Positions 8,071 to 14,255 of a DNA stretch of 18,187 nt are shown here, piece by piece. The translations under genes were made by a program, and so were the position numbers. The notes under the pieces are model-generated. The model saw only the letters and a list, made by a program, of their open reading frames with translations. It had not been told where the DNA came from and did no database searches. Origin of the DNA: Alphaproteobacteria bacterium (lineage in GTDB: Bacteria; Pseudomonadota; Alphaproteobacteria; Sneathiellales; Sneathiellaceae); assembly GCA_006226265.1 (NCBI GenBank), contig SBHH01000087.1, positions 1 through 18,187 on the forward strand, written 5' to 3'. Every line of letters starts with the position of its first letter. Within the stretch, counting starts at the first letter, position 1.

Positions 8071-8829
8071 ATGACGATAAAGAGCAAGACAGCCGTTGTA
8101 ACCGGTGCGGGCGCCGGGATCGGCCGGGCTGTGGCCCTTACCCTTCTTGGCGCGGGATATCAGGTTGCCCTTGCGGGCCGGAACCGGAAGACGCTTCAGG
8201 AAACGCTGGACTTATCGGGCGACAAGGCGTCTTCGGCCCGCGTGGTGCCAACCGATGTTACCGATCCGGCGGCGGTGGAGAATCTGTTCAGCGTCGTGAA
8301 AGCGGAATTCGGGCGTCTCGATCTCCTCTTCAACAATGCAGGCATCGGCGCGCCGCCCGTCACCCCGGACGAGCTTGACATCTCGACCTGGCAGAATGTC
8401 GTGAATACCAATTTGAACGGCTCCTTCTATTGTGCGCGAGCGGCCTTTGCCATGATGCGGGCGCAGGACCCCATGGGCGGGCGGATCATCAATAACGGCT
8501 CCATCTCCGCCCATGTGCCGCGCCCCTACAGCATCGCCTATACCTCAACCAAGCATGCCATCACGGGCTTGACGCGGAGCCTTTCACTCGACGGGCGGCC
8601 CTTCGATATCGCCTGCGGCCAGATCGATATCGGCAATGCGGCAACGCCGATGACCTCGGTCATGCAGAAGGGCGTACCGCAGGCCAATCTCACGATGGCG
8701 CCGGAGCCCACCATGGATGTCGAAAATGTCGCCTCTGCCGTTCTCTATATGGACAGCCTCAGCCTTGACGCGAATGTGCAGTTCATGACCATCATGGCGA
8801 CGAAAATGCCCTATATAGGCAGGGGGTAG
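8071..8829 (+). CDS. SDR family NAD(P)-dependent oxidoreductase
   Basis: From the ATG at 8071 this is a 252-residue classical short-chain dehydrogenase. TGAGAGIG (residues 11-18) is the nucleotide-binding glycine motif, NNAG (88-91) the structural motif, and the catalytic set is Ser144 (in NNGSIS), Tyr157 and Lys161 (YTSTK). A GTG at 8041 in the same frame overlaps the stop codon of the transporter (ATGTGA) and would add ten polar residues. It has no ribosome site, but coupling to the transporter makes it a possible alternative. Arg37 after the second beta strand (AGRNR) suggests preference for NADP, by family knowledge. The substrate is unknown. The segment after the active site ([13 protein letters not shown]) is in the usual substrate-loop position. 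A long hairpin covers the stop codon. Confidence 0.87.
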   Translation: MTIKSKTAVVTGAGAGIGRAVALTLLGAGYQVALAGRNRKTLQETLDLSGDKASSARVVPTDVTDPAAVENLFSVVKAEFGRLDLLFNNAGIGAPPVTPDELDISTWQNVVNTNLNGSFYCARAAFAMMRAQDPMGGRIINNGSISAHVPRPYSIAYTSTKHAITGLTRSLSLDGRPFDIACGQIDIGNAATPMTSVMQKGVPQANLTMAPEPTMDVENVASAVLYMDSLSLDANVQFMTIMATKMPYIGRG

Positions 8830-8863
8830 CAGGTCTTTAAAACAGCCTGCGCCCGCCTATATA
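8812..8863 (+). repeat. Imperfect inverted repeat (hairpin) across the SDR stop codon
   Basis: TATATAGGC at 8812-8820 is the exact reverse complement of GCCTATATA at 8855-8863. Inside, GGG (8822-8824) can pair with CCC (8852-8854) and GCAGG (8829-8833) with CCTGC (8846-8850), leaving a 12-nt loop. No T-tract follows the outer arm, so it is not a standard intrinsic terminator. It could protect the 3' end of the transporter-SDR message or reduce read-through into the pirin gene 42 bp away. Confidence 0.55.
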
Positions 8864-8904
8864 AGAATGATCGTTCCAGAATAGAGATTGGAAAATCAAA
8901 CGCC

Positions 8905-9744
8905 ATGACTGAACCACGCTACGTTACCGGCCTTGTCCAGTCCGAGGTCGCCTCGGACGGGGCGGGCGTGAAGCTCCGCCGGTCCATCGGGACAGGCCAT
9001 CTGTCGGAGCTTGATCCTTTCCTGCTGCTTGATAATTTCGGCACGGAGAACCCCGACGATTATATCGCGGGCTTCCCCTCGCATCCGCATCGCGGGTTCG
9101 AGACGGTTACCTATATGATCGACGGGCAGATGCGGCATAAGGATTCGACCGGCGCCGAAGGCGTGCTGGGTCCCGGCAGCGTCCAGTGGATGACGGCGGG
9201 CCGCGGCATCGTACATTCGGAAATGCCCGAACAGAAGGAAGGCCGGATGAGCGGCTTTCAGCTCTGGGTCAATCTGCCGGCTTCCGATAAGATGTGTGAC
9301 CCGCGCTATCAGAATATCGATCCGGAAGATGTGCCCATCGTGACGCTCGATAAAGCGGTTCTGCATGTCCTTGCGGGCGAGGTCGAAGGGCTGGATGGCC
9401 CCGTTGCGGGCCCTGTGACGGGGGTTGCGACGGATCCGATCTATCTCGATATCACCTTGTCGCCGGGCGGAAGCTACACCCACGCCATCCCTGAAGGACA
9501 TACGGCTTTCGCCTATGTGTTCGACGGGGCGGTGGAAATCGAAGGCGAACGGGTCGAGAAAGATCATCTTGCCATTCTCTCCGATGGCGACAGCGTGACC
9601 CTTCAAAGCGCGAAGGGCGGACGGGCAATCCTGGTTGCCGGGCGGCCGCTCGGTGAGCCGGTGGCCCGCTACGGTCCCTTCGTGATGAATACCTATGCTG
9701 AAATCCAGCAAGCGGTTCATGATTTCCAGAGCGGGAATTTTTGA
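8905..9744 (+). CDS. Pirin family protein
   Basis: This 279-residue bicupin matches pirins in length and motifs. The N-terminal cupin carries SHPHRGFET with His60 and His62, and GRGIVHSEMP with His104 and Glu106. Their spacing matches the four metal ligands of human pirin (His56, His58, His101, Glu103), so an iron-binding cupin is expected. The second cupin begins near residue 165 and has a GHTAFAYVFDG strand. Bacterial pirins include quercetin 2,3-dioxygenase-like enzymes and proteins that bind central-metabolism enzymes, so the function cannot be fixed from sequence. The ATG at 8905 gives the standard N-terminus; the ribosome site is weak (TTGGAAAA about 10 nt upstream). A strong terminator follows the gene. 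Confidence 0.92.
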   Translation: MTEPRYVTGLVQSEVASDGAGVKLRRSIGTGHLSELDPFLLLDNFGTENPDDYIAGFPSHPHRGFETVTYMIDGQMRHKDSTGAEGVLGPGSVQWMTAGRGIVHSEMPEQKEGRMSGFQLWVNLPASDKMCDPRYQNIDPEDVPIVTLDKAVLHVLAGEVEGLDGPVAGPVTGVATDPIYLDITLSPGGSYTHAIPEGHTAFAYVFDGAVEIEGERVEKDHLAILSDGDSVTLQSAKGGRAILVAGRPLGEPVARYGPFVMNTYAEIQQAVHDFQSGNF

Positions 9745-9764
9745 CCCCTTCATCAGCTTGATTG

Positions 9765-9799
9765 CCGCCGGAAAGCCCGCTAGGCTCTCCGGCGGTTTT
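9765..9799 (+). terminator. Rho-independent terminator after the pirin gene
   Basis: CCGCCGGA (9765-9772) pairs with TCCGGCGG (9788-9795). Inside, AGCC pairs with GGCT after one mismatch, leaving a CGCTA loop. Four T residues follow directly. The stem is long and GC-rich and lies 20 bp after the pirin stop codon. It separates the pirin transcript from the flavin reductase gene, which then needs its own promoter or read-through. Confidence 0.88.
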
Positions 9800-9846
9800 A
9801 ACTGTCACACCCCAAGAATGACGAATAGACGAAAAGGATTGCGCCG

Positions 9847-11079
9847 ATGACGACGCCCGATATTGCCTCCTCCTTCACCCTGCCCTGCGGCGTTAAAGTC
9901 AAGAACCGGATCGCCAAGGCACCGATGACGGAAGGCTTGGCCGATCCCATGAACCGGGCAACGAAGCGGCACGAAACGCTTTACGGCAAATGGGCGGAGG
10001 GCGGTTCCGGGATCCTCATTACCGGCAACGTGCAGGTCGACCGCCGCTTTCTGGAGCGGCCCGGCAATGTCGTGATCGACAATAACGGCGGGCTGGAGGA
10101 ACTGCGCGCTTTTGCGAAGGCGGGTACGGCCAACGGTACGCTTCTTTTCATGCAGATCGGCCATGCCGGGCGGCAGACGCCGCGCCGGGTGAACCCGGTG
10201 CCGGTCGCGCCCTCCGAAATTCCGATGACCTTGCCCGACGCGGCTTTTGGCCGTCCGCGCGCGTTGTCCGCGGAAGAAGTGAAGGATGTCATCCGTCGCT
10301 TTACCCATGTCGCAAGCGTTGCGAAGGAAGCGGGTTTCTCCGGCGTGCAGGTGCATGGCGCGCATGGCTATCTCATTTCCGAATTCCTCTCCCCGCTCGC
10401 CAACCAGCGGACCGACAAATGGGGCGGCAGCCTGGAAAACCGCGCCCGTCTCTTGCGCGAAACCGTGCGTTCCATCCGCGCGGCGGCCGGGCCCGATTTC
10501 CCGATTTCGGTGAAGCTCAATTCCTCCGATTTCCAGAAGGGCGGGTTCAGCCATGACGAATGCCTGCAGGTCGTCAAATGGCTGGAGGAGGACAGCGTCG
10601 ATCTTCTCGAAATCTCCGGCGGCAATTATGAGAACCCGGCGATGATGATCGGTGGGCGCGGGGCCGATGAAATCCGCGGGACGACCATCGCGCGAGAAGC
10701 CTATTTCATGGATTATGCGAAGGGCATCCGCGCCGCGACGAAGGTTCCCCTCATGGTGACCGGCGGCTTCCGGAGCCGGGAGGCCATGAATGCTGCCCTC
10801 GCCGAAGGCAATATCGATGTTATTGGCATCGGCCGCCCGCTCTGTGTTGACTGGGATGCGCCCGCGAAACTCATTTCGGGCGAAATTGACACGGCCAAGG
10901 CCTATGAGCGGGAAATCAGCCCGTCAAAAGCCGCGCTCGGCTGGTTCTGCCTCAATATCATCCGCATTGCCGACGGGAAGGAGCCGGACAGAACCATGAC
11001 CGGCGATCAGGCCATCACCGCCTATCTCGAAAACGAGGAAGCCACCGCCTCCGCACTTCAGGACCGTGTCCTCGACTGA
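9847..11079 (+). CDS. NADH:flavin oxidoreductase / Old Yellow Enzyme family
   Basis: This 410-residue protein is a single FMN-binding TIM barrel of the OYE family. NRIAKAPMTEG (20-30) is the first-strand motif, FMQIGHAGRQ (101-110) holds the FMN-contacting glutamine, and GVQVHGAHGYLISEFLSP (166-183) carries the His170/His173 pair that binds the substrate carbonyl, with a tyrosine two residues on. The following NQRTDKWGGSLENR segment is the family signature. DVIGIGRPLCVD near residue 320 is the phosphate-binding end. It lacks the C-terminal iron-sulfur and NAD(P) domains of 2,4-dienoyl-CoA reductase and trimethylamine dehydrogenase, so it is probably a soluble ene-reductase for alpha,beta-unsaturated carbonyls. 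The ATG at 9847 has an AAAAGGA ribosome site about 9 nt upstream. Confidence 0.9.
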   Translation: MTTPDIASSFTLPCGVKVKNRIAKAPMTEGLADPMNRATKRHETLYGKWAEGGSGILITGNVQVDRRFLERPGNVVIDNNGGLEELRAFAKAGTANGTLLFMQIGHAGRQTPRRVNPVPVAPSEIPMTLPDAAFGRPRALSAEEVKDVIRRFTHVASVAKEAGFSGVQVHGAHGYLISEFLSPLANQRTDKWGGSLENRARLLRETVRSIRAAAGPDFPISVKLNSSDFQKGGFSHDECLQVVKWLEEDSVDLLEISGGNYENPAMMIGGRGADEIRGTTIAREAYFMDYAKGIRAATKVPLMVTGGFRSREAMNAALAEGNIDVIGIGRPLCVDWDAPAKLISGEIDTAKAYEREISPSKAALGWFCLNIIRIADGKEPDRTMTGDQAITAYLENEEATASALQDRVLD

Positions 11080-11094
11080 CAATCGGGGCGCGCC

Positions 11095-11108
11095 TTGATT
11101 TGCATCAA
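11095..11108 (+). promoter_or_regulatory. FNR/FixK-type binding site
   Basis: TTGATTTGCATCAA is an exact match to the TTGAT-N4-ATCAA consensus of the CRP/FNR superfamily oxygen regulators (FNR, FnrL, FixK, Anr). It lies in the 93-bp gap before the small membrane protein, 64 bp upstream of its ATG. A TATAAT hexamer follows at 11121-11126. If that is the -10, the box centre falls near -31, closer than the -41.5 usual for activation, so either the start site lies further downstream or the box represses. Confidence 0.6.
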
Positions 11109-11120
11109 TCGCGCGACTAC

Positions 11121-11126
11121 ATAAGC
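11121..11126 (+). promoter_or_regulatory. Putative -10 element
   Basis: TATAAT is a perfect sigma-70-type -10 hexamer, 46 bp before the start codon of the small membrane protein gene. No good -35 hexamer lies 16-18 bp upstream; that position is close to the FNR-type box, as expected for a regulator-dependent or regulator-blocked promoter. Confidence 0.45.
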
Positions 11127-11158
11127 AGAGTATAATAATCGGCATGTATTCCTTGCAT

Positions 11159-11168
11159 TAAGGAGGTG
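11159..11168 (+). promoter_or_regulatory. Full-length Shine-Dalgarno sequence
   Basis: TAAGGAGGTG is complementary over all ten positions to the 3' end of 16S rRNA, and the AGGAGG core ends 6 nt before the ATG at 11173. It is the strongest ribosome site in the window and supports both the start and strong translation of this small membrane protein. Confidence 0.75.
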
Positions 11169-11172
11169 TCGC

Positions 11173-11646
11173 ATGTTTGGGAAGCCGTCAATCATGACCC
11201 GGATTGCCGTTGGCAAGGGCGTCGGGCTGATCTTTGGACTTATGGCCTTTTTCATGATTCCTGCGTTCGCGCCGGGCGTTAGTCCGCTTATCCACTGGGG
11301 CGTCCTCTTCTGGTATGTCACCATGGGCGCCATCATCGGGATGTACGGGGTGCTCAACTGGAATCCGATGCTGAAATTCTCCATGCCCTGGTGGGTTATG
11401 GGGCCGTTGATCGGGGGCTGGATGAATTTCGTACTGGCCTTTTTCGCCTATGACGCCTTGCGGACAATTACCATCTCTTTCTTCGGTGCGGCGGGCACCG
11501 GCATTTCGCCCTTCTGGATCGTACTGGAAGGCGTGATCATTGGCGGGATCATCGATTATCTCTGCACCCGGTTTGGCGGCGAAGGGATTGAAACCGTCAC
11601 GGCGGTGACACCGCCCGAAAAGGGCGGCGCTTCCCTAAGTCATTAA
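11173..11646 (+). CDS. Small four-helix membrane protein, unknown function
   Basis: I do not recognise a named family. The 157-residue protein has four hydrophobic segments, at about residues 17-36, 40-60, 74-96 and 110-128, joined by short loops. It ends in a hydrophilic tail of about 25 residues. Aromatic- and glycine-rich motifs stand out: GVLNWNPMLKF between helices 2 and 3, and MGPLIGGWMNF opening helix 3. I see no cysteine or histidine clusters for heme or metal, and no signal peptidase site. The gene has its own promoter region with an FNR/FixK-type box, a perfect -10 hexamer and an unusually complete ribosome site, so it is probably expressed in response to oxygen or a related signal as a single gene. 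It converges on the isomerase gene 20 bp away. Confidence 0.8.
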   Translation: MFGKPSIMTRIAVGKGVGLIFGLMAFFMIPAFAPGVSPLIHWGVLFWYVTMGAIIGMYGVLNWNPMLKFSMPWWVMGPLIGGWMNFVLAFFAYDALRTITISFFGAAGTGISPFWIVLEGVIIGGIIDYLCTRFGGEGIETVTAVTPPEKGGASLSH

Positions 11647-11666
11647 GATGGACGTCGTGGCGGGCT

Positions 11667-12275
11667 TCAGGCCTGCCGCGCAATTTCCTTTTCCACCGCC
11701 TCAAGACGGTCCTTGCCGAAGAACATTTCATCGCCGACGAAGAAGGTGGGCGCGCCGAAATTCCCCCGCTCGACCGAGCGGTTGGTGTTCGCAATCAGCT
11801 TGTCTTTGATCCCCTGATCCTGCATGCGGGCGAGGATATGCGCGCCATCCAGCCCGGCCTTGTCGAGCCGTTCGCCGATCACCGCCGGATCGTCCATTTT
11901 AAGGCCTTCCTCCCACATCGCGGCGAAGACGGCCTCGTTATAGGCGGGGAGGATGCCTTCCTCCCCCGCGACCAGGGCGCCCCGCATGATCTGCACCGTA
12001 TTGACCGGAAAGTTCGGGTTCATCTGGAACTTGGAAAGATTGCGATCGCGGATGAAGCGCGCCATTTCGGTCCGCATATATTTCATTTTGAGCGGGATCT
12101 CTGCAAACTGCTGCATCGGCGATGAATTGTTCGCGAGCTTGAAGACGCCGCCCAGCAAAATCGGAAAATAGGTGAAGGAAACCCCGGTCCGCTTTTCGAT
12201 TTCCGGAATGATCCGATGGCTGCAATAGGCGTTGGGGCTGCCGAAATCGTAATGAAATTCCACCTGAACCGTCAT
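11667..12275 (-). CDS. 2-hydroxychromene-2-carboxylate isomerase / DsbA-like (kappa GST) protein
   Basis: This 202-residue protein has the DsbA-family thioredoxin fold with a helical insert. The N-terminal strand and active-site turn read EFHYDFGSPNAYCSH, in which Ser13-Pro14 occupies the place of the catalytic serine of kappa-class GST and the NahD isomerases. There is no CxxC, so it is not a disulfide oxidoreductase. GNFGAPTFFVGDEMFFGKDRL near the C-terminus contains the cis-proline loop (APTF) and the family's last block. NahD isomerises 2-hydroxychromene-2-carboxylate in naphthalene breakdown using glutathione, but most homologues in genomes act on other unknown substrates, and no aromatic-degradation genes are visible here. 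The ATG at 12275 has an AAGGAA ribosome site. It is divergent from the HD gene across an operator-like palindrome. Confidence 0.87.
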   Translation of the reverse strand: MTVQVEFHYDFGSPNAYCSHRIIPEIEKRTGVSFTYFPILLGGVFKLANNSSPMQQFAEIPLKMKYMRTEMARFIRDRNLSKFQMNPNFPVNTVQIMRGALVAGEEGILPAYNEAVFAAMWEEGLKMDDPAVIGERLDKAGLDGAHILARMQDQGIKDKLIANTNRSVERGNFGAPTFFVGDEMFFGKDRLEAVEKEIARQA

Positions 12276-12295
12276 TTTTATTTCCTTTTTATTGG

Positions 12296-12352
12296 TCTTG
12301 TCATGGTTTCAGTCTGGACCTTGACGGGGAAATAGACAAGATTAGTCTTGTC
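12296..12352. promoter_or_regulatory. Operator-like palindrome with an extra half-site in a divergent promoter region
   Basis: GACAAGA (12335-12341) and TCTTGTC (12346-12352) form a perfect inverted repeat with a 4-nt spacer. A third copy of the half-site, TCTTGTC, lies at 12296-12302. TTGACG at 12321-12326 could be a -35 for the HD gene, with a poor -10 (TAGTCT) 16 bp later inside the palindrome. The size and symmetry suit a dimeric regulator of the TetR, MarR or HxlR type. No regulator gene is present in the window. Confidence 0.55.
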
Positions 12353-12387
12353 CCTCTCGCAAATTAATAATGAAAAGGAGTAGCAGG

Positions 12388-12969
12388 ATGAATGAAGTGA
12401 CGGATTTACGCGCCGGCTTCTCGGCGATGACCGAAGCGAATGCTGGCGATTACGAAATCATTTCGGCCAGTTTCAAGAGCTATTCGAAGGGGCTTGCGGA
12501 TCGGGTGCTGGATCATCTCCGCCTTTTGGAAGGAGATTTCGGCGGCTTCCCGGTTGACCGGCTGGAACATTCGCTGCAGACCGCGACGCGCGCCCATCAG
12601 GATGGCCAGGACGAGGAATATGTCGTTGCGGCACTTCTGCATGATATTGGCGACACCCTCGGCACCTTCAACCACTCGGATATAGCGGCCTCGATCATGA
12701 AGCCCTTCGTCTCGGAACGGCTGCACTGGATTCTGGAGAAACACGGCATTTTCCAAGGCTATTACTTCTTCCATTATATCGGCCTGGACCGGGATATGCG
12801 CGAGCAATATCGCGGCCATCAGCATTTCGAGGATTGCGCCCATTTCTGCGAGGCTTACGACCAGTCCTCCTTCGATCCGAAGTTCAAATCAGCGCCGCTC
12901 TCCTTCTTTGAGCCGATGGTGCAGCGCGTGATGGCGGCGCCGAAGCAGTCGATCTACGTCTCGGAATAG
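12388..12969 (+). CDS. HD-domain protein, PhnZ/MIOX-like
   Basis: From the ATG at 12388 this is a 193-residue single-domain HD protein. The metal-ligand pattern is visible as His61 (LEHSLQ), His85-Asp86 (LLHDIGD), His96 (FNHSDIA), His119 (EKHGIFQG) and Asp158 (AYDQSSFDP). This order resembles the mixed-valence di-iron oxygenases PhnZ, TmpB and myo-inositol oxygenase more than nucleotide phosphohydrolases. PhnZ has HDIGH; here the last histidine is Asp89, so the substrate pocket differs. Activity as oxygenase or phosphohydrolase cannot be decided from sequence. An in-frame ATG at 12370 would add six residues, but AAGGAG at about 12375-12380, 7 nt before 12388, sets the start. No phosphonate genes lie nearby. 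It shares the divergent control region with the isomerase gene. Confidence 0.82.
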   Translation: MNEVTDLRAGFSAMTEANAGDYEIISASFKSYSKGLADRVLDHLRLLEGDFGGFPVDRLEHSLQTATRAHQDGQDEEYVVAALLHDIGDTLGTFNHSDIAASIMKPFVSERLHWILEKHGIFQGYYFFHYIGLDRDMREQYRGHQHFEDCAHFCEAYDQSSFDPKFKSAPLSFFEPMVQRVMAAPKQSIYVSE

Positions 12970-12999
12970 GAAAAGCAGGAAACGGGCTTAACCGGCTTT

Positions 13000-13914
13000 C
13001 TAGAATTTTGTCGCGGCGGCGGGCGGGGTTTTCTCCGCCCGGCTCACCCGCAGTTCGCGGTGCGAGATATAGGTCGCCGCGCCGACGATGACGGCGCCGC
13101 CGATCAGTACGAAGGGATCAAGCCCCTCATCAAACAGGATAACCCCCAAAATTGTCGCCCAGACCAGCTGTAGAAAGCCAAGCGGTTGGGTAACGGTGAT
13201 CGGTGCCGCCTGAAAGGCGCGGGTAATGCTGTAATGTCCACTGGTTGCGACAACGGCGGCGACAGCAAGCCAGCTCACCTCATATGTCGTTGGCGGCCGC
13301 CATTGATAGAGCGCCACCGGGAAAAGCGCGATGGTGCAACCAAGCGACAGCATACCAACGATAAGGGAGGAATTCTGGGTTTCCGTCAGCTTCTTTGCGA
13401 TCAGGAAGGAAACGGCAAAAAGCGGTGTTGCACAAAGCTGGGCCAGCTGGCCGAGGCTGATGTCCTGAAATCCGGGCCGGAGGATGATCAGTGCCCCGAA
13501 CAGACCGCAGACAACGCCGCCGATCCGCCGGACGTGCAATTTTTCTCCCAGAAAGAGGGCGGCGCCGATGGTGACGAAAATCGGTGCGACATAGCCGATG
13601 GCTGTCACCTCGGCGATTGGAATGCGGGCCATGGCGTAAAACCAGAGCATGACGCCGACACCATGCACCAGTCCGCGAACGGTAAAAAGCTTGAGCGCCC
13701 TCGCATCCGGCATTCCGCGCCAGCTTTTTACCACCATCGGCAGAATGACAAGCGTACCGAGAAAATAGCGAATGAAGGCCGCTTCCGGCGCGGGCAGGGC
13801 AGAGCCGAGATGGCGGATGATGCAGGTCATGCCGACGAACAGAAGGCTGCTGAGAACCATCCAGCATATGCCCTGCAGGGTCTTGCTGCCTTTCAGGCTC
13901 TCGGAGACAGACAT
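13000..13914 (-). CDS. DMT superfamily permease (EamA family)
   Basis: This 304-residue protein has about ten membrane helices arranged as two EamA repeats (about 15-147 and 160-287). Each repeat ends with the family pattern of a polar residue and a glycine-rich helix: APIFVTIGAALFLGEKL in the first half and LVWATILGVILFDEG in the second. The end-of-repeat glutamates (GEK and DEG) are typical. Members export or import amino acids, nucleotide sugars or other metabolites; the substrate here is unknown. The ATG at 13914 has a weak AAGG ribosome site, and a TATAAA hexamer on the minus strand at 13940-13945 may be its -10. It converges on the HD gene with a 30-bp gap and stands alone on its strand. 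Confidence 0.9.
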   Translation of the reverse strand: MSVSESLKGSKTLQGICWMVLSSLLFVGMTCIIRHLGSALPAPEAAFIRYFLGTLVILPMVVKSWRGMPDARALKLFTVRGLVHGVGVMLWFYAMARIPIAEVTAIGYVAPIFVTIGAALFLGEKLHVRRIGGVVCGLFGALIILRPGFQDISLGQLAQLCATPLFAVSFLIAKKLTETQNSSLIVGMLSLGCTIALFPVALYQWRPPTTYEVSWLAVAAVVATSGHYSITRAFQAAPITVTQPLGFLQLVWATILGVILFDEGLDPFVLIGGAVIVGAATYISHRELRVSRAEKTPPAAATKF

Positions 13915-14255
13915 ATTCGAAACCTTTTTTGTTCTTTATTTTATAAATCTGCGGGGCGCATGAGGGATTAGGGAACAATCGGGGTCATTAGACAACTCTT
14001 TTTTTCGCCTTTCTGCAATCCGGGAGCCATGCCATTCGATATATGCCGCCGCATCGAAAAAATCGGAATTTCTTCTGCTGCGCGGTGCCGGAAGGATTGC
14101 TCCGGCGGGTTTTCTTTTAGTGAAGCTGTTGGAAAAAAACGGCTTTTTCTGAATTTAATCGAACCGTATTTAACTTTTATTAGGGAAATGAATTTATAGA
14201 TCACTTCTGTAAATGTAAGTGTGATTGAGTTGATCTGTAGAACTGCCGAGCTAGT
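13915..14255. other. Long intergenic region between divergent EamA and histidine kinase genes
   Basis: The 341 bp hold no credible gene; a 78-codon minus-strand frame at 13968-14204 has no recognisable content or ribosome site. The right third is AT-rich and should contain the kinase promoter, and the left end the permease promoter. Two inverted repeats are present: TTCGAT (14035-14040) with ATCGAA (14053-14058), and a terminator-like hairpin at 14087-14118. CACTT and AAGTG near 14204-14220 form a small symmetric element. Confidence 0.6.
14087..14118 (+). terminator. Orphan terminator-like hairpin, possible end of a small RNA
   Basis: GCCGGA (14087-14092) pairs with TCCGGC (14101-14106) around an 8-nt loop. 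GGG and then TTTTCTTTT (14110-14118) follow. It points in the plus direction, but no plus-strand gene ends upstream of it: the EamA gene runs the other way. It could end a small RNA that starts in the 13950-14030 region, or attenuate transcription before the kinase. Confidence 0.4.

Noticed and set aside
8896..9753. Long minus-strand frame opposite the pirin gene
   Set aside because: The plus-strand frame has clear pirin motifs and metal ligands; the antisense frame shows none.
12970..12999. Terminator between the convergent HD and EamA genes
   Set aside because: CGGGCTTAACCGGC looks symmetric at first, but the arms are not reverse complements and give no stable stem.
13968..14204. Possible small minus-strand gene in the EamA-kinase gap
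   Set aside because: No ribosome site, no recognisable motif, and it overlaps hairpins that look regulatory.
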